Positions 1 through 6,112 are shown, counted from the first letter of the stretch. The stretch is DNA of 6,765 nt from an uncultured Clostridia bacterium (GCA_946645735.1 CAMPCK010000048.1:1-6765); one strand, 5' to 3'. A program made the numbers and translations. The notes: generated from the letters alone by a model not told the origin.

Positions 1-691
1 TTTCTTCTATGGCAAGAGATTTGATGGTCTTGGCACCCGTTATTCCCTCGTTGAAGTTACCCGTAATGGTGGAGTTTATCTCCCTTATCTGATGGTGCAG
101 GTCAAAGAGCCTTCTCTGGAAGAAGGCAAAGAGCACAATTATGACAGGAACCACCAGAAAGACCAGACCCGTGAGCTTCACGTCGATTCCCAGCATTACC
201 ACAGCGGCCCCGATTACATAGAGCGCAAAATACGTTCCGTCGAAGAGCTGCCAGGTGAAGAGTTCGCCGATCCTGGAAGTATCGCTCATGACTCTTGCAT
301 GGATATAGCCGACGCTGTTCTGATTATAGTAGTCAAAAGACAGCTCCTGAAGATGCGAGAAAGCCTTCTCTCTCATATCCCTGTCCATGCTGACCTCTGT
401 TGCGAGGCACCCCTTGACTCCGAAATAGCTTACTATTGCGGTCACCGCAATCAGAAGAATATACACAAGGGCGAAGGGTCCTATGCCGTCAAGGGTGGAT
501 TCCCTTACGAAATTGTCCAGAGCAAACTTCTGAAGCACAGGCCTCAGGACGTCAGATATACTGCAAAAAATCTGCGCCGTAACAAGTCCTATGAACTGCT
601 TCTTATATGGTTTTGCAAAGGGAAGTATTCTTGGTATTCCGAAAAGAGGAAGAGCAACGCGCTTCTGTCTGCTTTCTTTTTTATCAGTCAT
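1..691 (-). CDS. ABC exporter half-transporter, second subunit (BmrD/LmrD-like), N-terminal part only
   Basis: This gene runs off the left edge; 230 codons are visible, covering most of the transmembrane domain and none of the nucleotide-binding domain. The protein starts MTDKKESRQK and shows hydrophobic segments at about residues 32-51, 72-93, 152-170 and 174-193, separated by the long charged helices typical of type I ABC exporters (for example DYYNQNSVGYIHARVMSD at 120-137, which resembles the conserved region after TM2). It sits directly after another ABC half-transporter and overlaps it by 8 nt, so the two very probably form a heterodimer in the membrane that exports a drug, lipid or peptide using ATP. 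The start at 691 is supported by an AGGAGG six bases upstream. The substrate cannot be told from the sequence. The presence of a catalytic glutamate in its NBD is predicted but outside the window. Confidence 0.9.
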   Translation of the reverse strand, partial: MTDKKESRQKRVALPLFGIPRILPFAKPYKKQFIGLVTAQIFCSISDVLRPVLQKFALDNFVRESTLDGIGPFALVYILLIAVTAIVSYFGVKGCLATEVSMDRDMREKAFSHLQELSFDYYNQNSVGYIHARVMSDTSRIGELFTWQLFDGTYFALYVIGAAVVMLGIDVKLTGLVFLVVPVIIVLFAFFQRRLFDLHHQIREINSTITGNFNEGITGAKTIKSLAIEE

Positions 692-2522
692 GGCGCACCT
701 CCTCATGGTTTATTCCAAGCTGGATCTCATATATCTTCTGATATATTCCTCCGGCTGTCTTCAGTTCCTCAGGGGATCCCTGTTCAATTATTCTTCCCTT
801 GTCCAGGACCACTACCTTGTCCGCCTTGGAAAGTGTGGTTATTCTGTGGGAAATGATTATTATGGTTGCCGTTCCGAACCTCTCTTCAAGGGATGCCCTG
901 ATTCTGGCGTCCGTCTTGTTGTCAACAGCAGAAAGAGAATCGTCCAGGATCATTATGGGCGCATCCTGAGTGAGGGCGCGGGCAATGGCAGTCCTCTGCT
1001 TCTGACCTCCGGACAAGGTCACACCGCGCTCACCCACAAAGGTATCATAGCCCTCCGTGAAGCCCTCAATGGCTTCGGTGAGACAGGCTGCTTCAGCGGC
1101 GCGCTCTATATCCTTGAGCTGCAGATGTTCATTTGCAATTCCAATATTGTCTTTAAGCGATCTTGAGAAGAGATAGGGCTCCTGAAGGACCATGGCGATG
1201 TTTTTTCTTAAATGCTGGGTCCTTATATCCCTGATGTCCACGCCGCCTATGGTAATCCTGCCGCGGCCCTCCGGAATTTCATAGAGCTTGTCCAGAAGAA
1301 GCATAAGGGTGCTCTTTCCGGAACCGGTTCCTCCCAGGATTCCCAGGGTCGAACCCGCAGGCACATCTATATTTATATCCTTTAATATGTCATGACCCTC
1401 TTCATAGCAGAAGGTAATGTTTTCGAAACGGATATCCCCCGTCATGTCGGAGTCCATAGCTCCCGGGCGGTCGTGTTCCTCTTCAGAATCCATTATGTAG
1501 GCAAGTCTGTCCAGGGATACTCCTGCCTTGGCCATCTCTGACAGCATCCTGCCCAGTCTCCTGATGGGAAAACTCAGCATGCCGTTATATGATACGAAGG
1601 CGACATACTCACCTGAAGTCATCTCTCCCTTTACAGCGAGAACCGCACCAAAAACCGTAACCAGCAGGATCTGAAGGCCGCAGAGGATGTCCTGGATGGA
1701 GAAGAACTTACCTATGACGTGCCCCATGTGTACCCAGAGGCTGCAGTAATAGTCGTTCTGTTTTTTGAAGCGGTCCTTCTCCAGCTTCTCATTGGCAAAG
1801 GCGCGCACAACGCGAACTCCCGTCAGGTTCTCCTGAACGATGTTTGAAACCAGTCCTTCGTTTTCGTCGCATTCGCGGAAGCCCACATGCATCTCTTTTC
1901 TGAAGATGACGGAGTATGCCAGAATGACTGGAATGGGCGCGGTCGCAATCAGGGCCATCTTGACGTTCATGCTGAACATGAAATAGAGGGACATGGCTAT
2001 CAGTATGGTTATTCTGAATACCGTCGTGAGCTGTTCTGCAACGAAGGTCCTCATTCTGTCCACGTCCGTTGTACAGCGCTGAATGATGTCTCCGGTGCTG
2101 TTCTTCATGTGCCATGAATATGGAAGCCTGGATATATGGGAAAAAAGTGTATCCCTCATATTCTTTACAAGAACTTCAGAACCTGCTGTATTCAGCATGG
2201 TAGTCCCGAACTGAGCAGCAACTCTGATAAGTCCGAGTCCTGCTATGGCAAGAGCCGGTATCCACAGATGCTGCCCGATATATGTGAAACCTCCGAGGCT
2301 ATCAACCAGGGAATTGATCCCCTCCGGAAACTGCGAGGGCTTTCCTCCTATGGCATTGTCTATGGTGCCCCTGATAATCTGGGGATTCAGCATGTCCACA
2401 AAGGTCATGAGGGCGGAACAGGTAATGCTCAGTATGAACAAGGCCTTACTTCCCTTAAGAAACCTCAGAAGCAGTCCCATATTCTGATTATTCTTTTTTT
2501 CAGCTGTAACTTCTTTATTCAT
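684..2522 (-). CDS. ABC exporter half-transporter, first subunit with degenerate NBD (BmrC/LmrC-like)
   Basis: A complete 612-residue permease-ATPase fusion of the type I exporter family. Hydrophobic segments fall at about residues 27-45, 86-105, 164-183, 187-206, 274-297 and 305-325, giving the usual six helices; the nucleotide-binding domain follows from about 363. Motifs seen: Walker A GGTGSGKST (397-405), Q-loop Gln447, signature LSGGQ (503-507), Walker B IMILDD (523-528) and H-loop His559. The residue after the Walker B aspartate is Asp528 where active ATPases have Glu, the hallmark of the degenerate subunit in heterodimeric exporters such as BmrCD, LmrCD and TM287/288. It follows the CoA-transferase by 10 nt and overlaps the partner gene by 8 nt. 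No clear Shine-Dalgarno precedes the ATG at 2522, so translation may be coupled to the gene before it. The substrate is unknown; multidrug export is the family default, not something shown here. Confidence 0.95.
   Translation of the reverse strand: MNKEVTAEKKNNQNMGLLLRFLKGSKALFILSITCSALMTFVDMLNPQIIRGTIDNAIGGKPSQFPEGINSLVDSLGGFTYIGQHLWIPALAIAGLGLIRVAAQFGTTMLNTAGSEVLVKNMRDTLFSHISRLPYSWHMKNSTGDIIQRCTTDVDRMRTFVAEQLTTVFRITILIAMSLYFMFSMNVKMALIATAPIPVILAYSVIFRKEMHVGFRECDENEGLVSNIVQENLTGVRVVRAFANEKLEKDRFKKQNDYYCSLWVHMGHVIGKFFSIQDILCGLQILLVTVFGAVLAVKGEMTSGEYVAFVSYNGMLSFPIRRLGRMLSEMAKAGVSLDRLAYIMDSEEEHDRPGAMDSDMTGDIRFENITFCYEEGHDILKDINIDVPAGSTLGILGGTGSGKSTLMLLLDKLYEIPEGRGRITIGGVDIRDIRTQHLRKNIAMVLQEPYLFSRSLKDNIGIANEHLQLKDIERAAEAACLTEAIEGFTEGYDTFVGERGVTLSGGQKQRTAIARALTQDAPIMILDDSLSAVDNKTDARIRASLEERFGTATIIIISHRITTLSKADKVVVLDKGRIIEQGSPEELKTAGGIYQKIYEIQLGINHEEVRHD
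698..703 (-). promoter_or_regulatory. Ribosome-binding site of the second ABC subunit
   Basis: AGGAGG lies six bases before the ATG at 691-689 and is embedded in the last codons of the upstream ABC gene. It fixes the start and implies translational coupling between the two subunits, as expected for proteins needed in a 1:1 ratio. Confidence 0.8.
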
Positions 2523-2532
2523 GAAACTGTTG

Positions 2533-3867
2533 TTATCTCTTGTTTGATCTTCTCCATATGGAGAGTTTTTCTGCTTCTCTTATGAGCTCCTCCCTGAAAT
2601 CCGGATGAGCAATGGATATGAGCTCCTCTGCTCTTTCCCAGGTGGTCTTTCCCACAAGATTCACTATTCCGAATTCTGTAACGAGATAATATGCCTGGCT
2701 CCTGGGATCCGTTACGATGTCCCCCTGGAAGGTGGGCTGTATCCTTGACCTGAGCTCGCCGTTTTTGGCCTTGTAGGTGGAGGTCATGCAGATGAAGGCC
2801 TTTCCTCCCTTTGACATGGCTGCTCCCGTCAGGTAGTCCAGCTGGCCGCCGGTTCCTGAAATATGACGGGTTCCTGAGCTTTCTGCGCTTACCTGGCCGA
2901 AGAGGTCCACGGCAATGCAGTTATTGATGGATATCATCTTGTCATTTTTTGCGATGACTTCAGGAGCATTTACAAACTCCAGGGGCATGAAGGCCACGCA
3001 GGGATTCTCATCTATCCAGTCATATACTCTCTGGGACCCGAAGGCGAGACCCGTTACCCCTATATCCTTTAAATATGTCTTTTTTCTGTTTGTAAGCTTC
3101 CCTGCCTCCCAGAGATCTACATAGGCATCGGAGCAGAGCTCTGTATGCATGCCGAGATCCTTAAGATCTGACTGTGCGATCATCTTACCGAGGGTATTGG
3201 GCATGCCTCCTATGCCGAACTGTATGGTTGCCCCGTCGGGTATCATCTCGATAAGCTGTTCAGCGATGGCAACGTCCTCCTTGGTCGGCTCGTGGACAGG
3301 CATCCTGGGAAGTTCACCATGCTCTCCTTCAACGATGAGGTCCACATCTGAGATATGGATCACCTGTCCGAATCCTCCGGATACCCTTGGTAGCTTATCA
3401 TTTACTTCTATGATCACTTTGTCCGCTTTATCCAGGATTCCCTTGGCGATACCGGATGCACAGGAAAGGTTGAAATATCCGTGCTTATCCATGGGAGCAG
3501 CGCAGGCTATACCCACGTTCACCTCCAGGAAGTGGCGGTAATAGGGCACGAGGTTTCTGAAGATCATAGGTATGAAGTTGCAGAGGCCTTTATCCGCAAG
3601 GGATCTCTCATATCCTGAGCAATGCCAGCTGTTATATATGAAGTGCTCTCTTTCCGGGTCGCACTCTACGGTCTGAATGGGCTCGAAGATCAGGTTTCCC
3701 CTTATCTTGACGTCTGTAAGTTCGTCCTTTCTTCTGGCAATGGCCGCATCCATGAGCTTGGGATAGCCCAGATTGGTGCAGTAGTCTATCCAGTCGCCCG
3801 ATTTAACTATCTTGGCAGCCTGGTCGGCTGTTCTCAGTTTGCTTTTGTATTCTGCCGAATAATCCAT
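2533..3867 (-). CDS. Acetyl-CoA hydrolase/transferase family: butyryl-CoA or 4-hydroxybutyrate:acetate CoA-transferase-like
   Basis: A full-length 444-residue member of the family containing 4-hydroxybutyrate CoA-transferase (AbfT), butyryl-CoA:acetate CoA-transferase (But) and Cat1-type enzymes, whose usual length is about 430-450. Such cytoplasmic enzymes move CoA between an acyl-CoA and acetate (or another acid) through a glutamyl-CoA thioester. Visible family landmarks are EHFIYNSWHCSGYER (74-88), the glycine-rich FGIGGMPN (217-224), HTELCSD (241-247), in which Glu243 is the likely catalytic glutamate by comparison with the family, and SSGTRHISGTGGQLDY in the C-terminal half. The start at 3867 has AGGGAG six bases upstream. 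The gene lies 18 nt behind a Crp/Fnr regulator and 10 nt before an ABC exporter, so it is probably co-transcribed and regulator-controlled. The family is clear. The acyl substrate is not: butyryl-, 4-hydroxybutyryl-, propionyl- or succinyl-CoA all remain possible, so no gene symbol is given. Confidence 0.92.
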   Translation of the reverse strand: MDYSAEYKSKLRTADQAAKIVKSGDWIDYCTNLGYPKLMDAAIARRKDELTDVKIRGNLIFEPIQTVECDPEREHFIYNSWHCSGYERSLADKGLCNFIPMIFRNLVPYYRHFLEVNVGIACAAPMDKHGYFNLSCASGIAKGILDKADKVIIEVNDKLPRVSGGFGQVIHISDVDLIVEGEHGELPRMPVHEPTKEDVAIAEQLIEMIPDGATIQFGIGGMPNTLGKMIAQSDLKDLGMHTELCSDAYVDLWEAGKLTNRKKTYLKDIGVTGLAFGSQRVYDWIDENPCVAFMPLEFVNAPEVIAKNDKMISINNCIAVDLFGQVSAESSGTRHISGTGGQLDYLTGAAMSKGGKAFICMTSTYKAKNGELRSRIQPTFQGDIVTDPRSQAYYLVTEFGIVNLVGKTTWERAEELISIAHPDFREELIREAEKLSIWRRSNKR

Positions 3868-3885
3868 AATCGTCTCCCTGTGAAA

Positions 3886-4554
3886 TCAGTCTATATCTTT
3901 ATACAGCACTTCGAAATCATGGCCCCTGAAGCGGATAAGCCCGTCACGCTGCATCTTGGAGAGTTCCTTTGAAAGGGCTGTCCTTTCCACATTCAGATAG
4001 TCCGCCAGCTGCTGACGGTCAAAGGGTATCATGAATCTGGAGGTCCCTTTTCTTAAGGAAAGCGAGTTGAGGTAAGCCATGACTTTGCCTCTTATGGTCT
4101 TGGGGGATGTCTGGAAACTCTTTTCTGAAAGCTGGAGGTTCTTCCCCGTTGAGATCCTCAGAAGATTGCTCAGAAGCTTCACCTGCCAGGTATCGATGCT
4201 GCTGCTTATGTACCTCAGTTCCGATGCCTTAAGAAACACCACATTGCAATCCTCATTGGCTACCACATCCACAAGAAGAGGCTCGTCCTCAAGAAAGGCA
4301 TAGGTTTCTGCAAAAAATCCGCCCTGCTCCACATGTCCGAGAACCGTCCTGTTTCCCCAGAGGTCGTTGCTCTCTATGGTTGCGCTTCCCTTTGCCATAA
4401 GACCCAGGTACTCGGTTTTATCTCCCGCCTTAAGGATCCTCTCGCCCCTGGAAAAATTCCTTTCTGAAGTTTTAAGGGCTTTAAAGGCGCTGTCGGCTTC
4501 TTCTTCTGTGAGGCCTTTAAAGAATATGCTGTTTTTCAAAAGATTCTTGTCCAT
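3886..4554 (-). CDS. Crp/Fnr-family transcriptional regulator
   Basis: A 222-residue protein with an N-terminal cyclic-nucleotide-binding-like beta barrel (about 10-125), a dimerisation helix (about 120-145) and a C-terminal winged helix-turn-helix (about 150-218). The recognition helix region is NVERTALSKELSKMQRDGLI (188-207), where Arg191 and Lys196 align with CRP Arg180 and Arg185, and Thr192 replaces CRP Glu181. The CRP cAMP-contact pair Arg-Ser is replaced (LLVD around 93-96), and the only cysteine is Cys103, so neither cAMP sensing nor an FNR iron-sulfur cluster is supported; the ligand is unknown. A divergent ferredoxin-fusion gene shares its 94-bp upstream region, which holds a Crp-type palindrome. 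HcpR-like regulators of nitrosative stress are one possible relative, but I cannot show this. A weak AGGA lies four bases before the ATG. It probably heads the operon with the CoA-transferase and exporter. Confidence 0.93.
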   Translation of the reverse strand: MDKNLLKNSIFFKGLTEEEADSAFKALKTSERNFSRGERILKAGDKTEYLGLMAKGSATIESNDLWGNRTVLGHVEQGGFFAETYAFLEDEPLLVDVVANEDCNVVFLKASELRYISSSIDTWQVKLLSNLLRISTGKNLQLSEKSFQTSPKTIRGKVMAYLNSLSLRKGTSRFMIPFDRQQLADYLNVERTALSKELSKMQRDGLIRFRGHDFEVLYKDID

Positions 4555-4576
4555 TTTTTCCTGAATTTTCTGAAAA

Positions 4577-4594
4577 ATGTGGTAATAACCACAT
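4577..4594. promoter_or_regulatory. Crp/Fnr-type operator in the divergent promoter region
   Basis: The 18-nt element ATGTGGTAATAACCACAT is symmetric at 16 of 18 positions. Its core TGTGG-N6-CCACA has the same half-site spacing as the classical CRP site TGTGA-N6-TCACA and differs only at the fifth base of each half. It is the strongest inverted repeat in the region and lies between a Crp-family gene and its divergent neighbour. Its centre falls at -41.5 from the predicted ferredoxin start point and about +16 from the predicted regulator start point. Binding by the adjacent regulator is inferred. Confidence 0.8.
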
Positions 4595-4607
4595 ACCGTA
4601 CAGACTG

Positions 4608-4636
4608 ATTGTAATATAATGCAGACATAAAATCAA
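4608..4636 (-). promoter_or_regulatory. Predicted promoter of the regulator/CoA-transferase/exporter operon
   Basis: On the minus strand, TTGATT (4636-4631) is followed after 17 bases by TACAAT (4613-4608), a good vegetative sigma-factor match. It predicts a start near 4601 and a leader of about 46 nt before the ATG at 4554. The Crp-type operator lies just downstream of that start, a position typical of repression. Confidence 0.6.
4615..4627 (+). promoter_or_regulatory. Predicted activator-dependent promoter of the ferredoxin-fusion gene
   Basis: A perfect -10 hexamer TATAAT spans 4615-4620 and predicts a start at about 4627. No recognisable -35 box lies at the right distance (CATACC at 4592-4597 with a 17-bp spacer). 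Instead the Crp-type operator overlaps this position with its centre at exactly -41.5, as in class II CRP-activated promoters. This promoter is interleaved with the opposing one for the regulator. Confidence 0.6.
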
Positions 4637-4641
4637 GGAGG
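4635..4641 (+). promoter_or_regulatory. Ribosome-binding site of the ferredoxin-fusion gene
   Basis: AAGGAGG sits seven bases before the ATG at 4649, an optimal arrangement that fixes the start and indicates strong translation. Confidence 0.85.
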
Positions 4642-4648
4642 CAAAACA

Positions 4649-5365
4649 ATGATAAGGAAAATAATACATATAGATGAAGAAAAGTGTAACGGCTGCGGTC
4701 TCTGCGCCAATGCCTGCCACGAAGGAGCCATAGACATGGTGAACGGCAAAGCAAAGCTCGTAAGGGAAAACTTCTGCGACGGTTTCGGCGACTGTCTGCC
4801 CGCATGCCCCACAGGCGCCATAACCTTTGAAGAGCGCGAAGCCCCGGAATATGATGAGGAAGCCGTTAAAAGAGCTAAGAGTATGTCAGGAAACAGTCAC
4901 ATACATCAGGGAGGCTGTCCCGGATCTCAGATGAGACAGTTCAACAGAAATGAAAAAAAAGAGACTCCCCCTGAAACAGTACACCAGTCCGGGCTTGTAT
5001 CCCGTCTTGCCCAGTGGCCCTGCCAGATCAAGCTTCTGCCAACCCGCGCACCCTTCTTTGACGGCGCCAAGCTTCTGATCGCTGCAGACTGCACAGCTTA
5101 TGCCTATGCAAACATGCATGAGGACTTCATGAAGGGAAAGGTTACCCTCATCGGATGTCCCAAGCTGGATTCCATAGATTACTCAGAGAAGCTCACTGAG
5201 ATCATAAGAGACAACGATATCAAAAGCGTTACCATCGTAAGAATGGAAGTTCCATGCTGCGGAGGCCTTCAGATGGCCGCCATGAAAGCCCTTCAGGCCA
5301 GCGGCAAGTTCATCCCCTGGAATGTCGTTACCATCTCCCTTAACGGAGAGATCATAGATAAGTAA
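4649..5365 (+). CDS. Ferredoxin-domain protein with a cysteine-rich C-terminal domain
   Basis: A 238-residue cytoplasmic iron-sulfur protein with no signal peptide or membrane segment. Residues 5-60 form a bacterial-type dicluster ferredoxin: motif one is CNGCGLCANAC (13-23, C-x2-C-x2-C-x3-C); motif two is CDGFGDCLPACP (43-54), in which Phe46 stands where the second cysteine would be, so the second cluster has only three motif cysteines plus Cys23 from motif one. After a charged linker comes GGCPGS (88-93) and then a C-terminal domain (about 115-238) with Cys125, Cys148 (ADCTA), Cys170 (GCPKLD) and Cys203-Cys204 (PCCGG), a pattern that could hold another metal centre or a redox-active thiol pair. 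Proteins of this architecture are found beside Crp/Fnr regulators in Clostridia, as here. The exact reaction is unknown; electron transfer to an unidentified partner is the safest reading. It is monocistronic, with its own promoter and terminator. Confidence 0.88.
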   Translation: MIRKIIHIDEEKCNGCGLCANACHEGAIDMVNGKAKLVRENFCDGFGDCLPACPTGAITFEEREAPEYDEEAVKRAKSMSGNSHIHQGGCPGSQMRQFNRNEKKETPPETVHQSGLVSRLAQWPCQIKLLPTRAPFFDGAKLLIAADCTAYAYANMHEDFMKGKVTLIGCPKLDSIDYSEKLTEIIRDNDIKSVTIVRMEVPCCGGLQMAAMKALQASGKFIPWNVVTISLNGEIIDK

Positions 5366-5367
5366 AA

Positions 5368-5391
5368 AACTGCCGGCAAAAGCCGGCAGTT
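5368..5391. terminator. Bidirectional intrinsic terminator between convergent genes
   Basis: A perfect 10-bp inverted repeat, AACTGCCGGC and GCCGGCAGTT, encloses an AAAA loop. It begins two bases after the ferredoxin stop codon and is followed on the plus strand by TCTTATTATAT. On the minus strand the hairpin is followed by a run of T (complement of 5364-5369), so it also ends the radical SAM transcript, whose stop lies 25 nt before it. Confidence 0.9.
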
Positions 5392-5416
5392 CTTATTATA
5401 TTCTGTTCTGTATTTC

Positions 5417-6022
5417 TTATCTTATCCTGAACTTAACTCCTAAGTTTTCGGCGATTTTTCTGCAGGGTCCTTCGTCCTGTCTCGGGATAGTTCCTCCTAC
5501 TATAGACATGGTAACATCGGGTACCACAAGCTTTACCCTTCTGGTATAGTCCACCATGGCATCAAAGGCTTTGATTCCAAACCTGGGATGGCAAAGAGCC
5601 AGATACTCTTCAGGTCCCTTGGCATTGAGACTAACTGACACAGCATCCACTATTCCTTCGAGATCCTTTGTAGTATCACGGCCGTTTATTAAATCCGACA
5701 GGCCGTTGGTGTTGATCCTGATCTTGATTCCCGGGCAGATCTCTTTGGCGTATTTCGCGGTTTCAAGCAGATCATCCAGTCTCTCAGTGGGTTCCCCGTA
5801 TCCGCAGAAAACCAGCTCGCTGAAGTCCTTAAGATCCCATTCTCCAAGAAGTTCTTTTATTTCATCGAGAGTCGGCTCTCTTCTGAGCCAGAGAGAATCA
5901 GCTCCGCCGAGGGCTCCCACCATATCGCGTATGCAGAATTCACATCTGTCGGGGCAGCTGTTCGTAATGTTGGCATATAGTCCGCCGCCGTACTTATAAA
6001 ATACATCTCCTATATATTCCAT
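5417..6022 (-). CDS. Radical SAM protein, TatD-associated type
   Basis: A 201-residue short radical SAM protein. The cluster motif is C23-PDR-C27-EF-C30 (C-x3-C-x2-C), which binds the [4Fe-4S] cluster that cleaves S-adenosylmethionine; the GYGEP at 74-78 is the SAM-contacting GGE-like element, and INTNG and SVSLNA further on fit the later strands of the partial barrel. There are no extra C-terminal cysteine clusters, so no auxiliary cluster is suggested. The length and the N-terminal YKYGGGLYANITNSCPDRC resemble the family annotated as TatD nuclease-associated radical SAM proteins, whose reaction is unknown; no tatD gene lies in this window. The start is set at ATG 6022 because AAAGGAGG sits seven bases before it; the upstream in-frame GTG at 6046 would put that site inside the coding region. 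It has its own promoter and terminator. Confidence 0.88.
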   Translation of the reverse strand: MEYIGDVFYKYGGGLYANITNSCPDRCEFCIRDMVGALGGADSLWLRREPTLDEIKELLGEWDLKDFSELVFCGYGEPTERLDDLLETAKYAKEICPGIKIRINTNGLSDLINGRDTTKDLEGIVDAVSVSLNAKGPEEYLALCHPRFGIKAFDAMVDYTRRVKLVVPDVTMSIVGGTIPRQDEGPCRKIAENLGVKFRIR

Positions 6023-6029
6023 TTTACCG

Positions 6030-6037
6030 CCTCCTTT
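6030..6037 (-). promoter_or_regulatory. Ribosome-binding site that decides the radical SAM start
   Basis: AAAGGAGG is placed seven bases upstream of ATG 6022-6020. It lies inside the longer reading frame that begins at the GTG at 6046, which argues for the shorter protein. Confidence 0.8.
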
Positions 6038-6050
6038 GTTTTGCACTATT

Positions 6051-6079
6051 ATTATATCACCTGTGATCCCAAAACAAAA
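6051..6079 (-). promoter_or_regulatory. Predicted promoter of the radical SAM gene
   Basis: A perfect TATAAT (6056-6051) is preceded by TG one base upstream, making an extended -10. The -35 position at 17 bp holds TTTTGT (6079-6074), a poor match that is part of the T-tract of the preceding terminator. Start predicted near 6044, about 22 nt before the ATG at 6022. Confidence 0.6.
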
Positions 6080-6100
6080 GACCCGCCTCAGGCGGGTCTT
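6071..6100 (-). terminator. Intrinsic terminator of the DtxR-family gene
   Basis: A perfect 10-bp GC-rich stem (AAGACCCGCC and GGCGGGTCTT, 6078-6087 and 6091-6100) with a three-base loop lies 12 nt past the stop codon of the regulator. On the minus strand it is followed by TTGTTTT. It separates that gene from the radical SAM gene downstream. Confidence 0.88.
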
Positions 6101-6112
6101 CGGAACATATAG

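Noticed and set aside
92..1166. Plus-strand open reading frames opposite the ABC transporter genes
   Set aside because: They are antisense to two well-supported ABC genes, have no ribosome-binding site and show no recognisable domain.
1789..2585. Several open frames on both strands inside the first ABC gene
   Set aside because: Low-complexity, unusual composition (rich in His, Arg, Ser) typical of shadow frames of a real gene.
2915..3972. Plus-strand open frames opposite the CoA-transferase
   Set aside because: Antisense shadows; the minus-strand frame has a full-length family match.
4517..5119. Minus-strand open frames opposite the ferredoxin-fusion gene
   Set aside because: Antisense to a gene with intact iron-sulfur motifs, a strong ribosome-binding site, promoter and terminator.
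5556..5999. Plus-strand 147-codon frame opposite the radical SAM gene
   Set aside because: Ser/Arg/Pro-rich shadow frame without a start signal.
6023..6046. Upstream GTG start for the radical SAM gene
   Set aside because: The Shine-Dalgarno would lie within the coding region and the predicted transcription start falls at about the same place; ATG 6022 is better.
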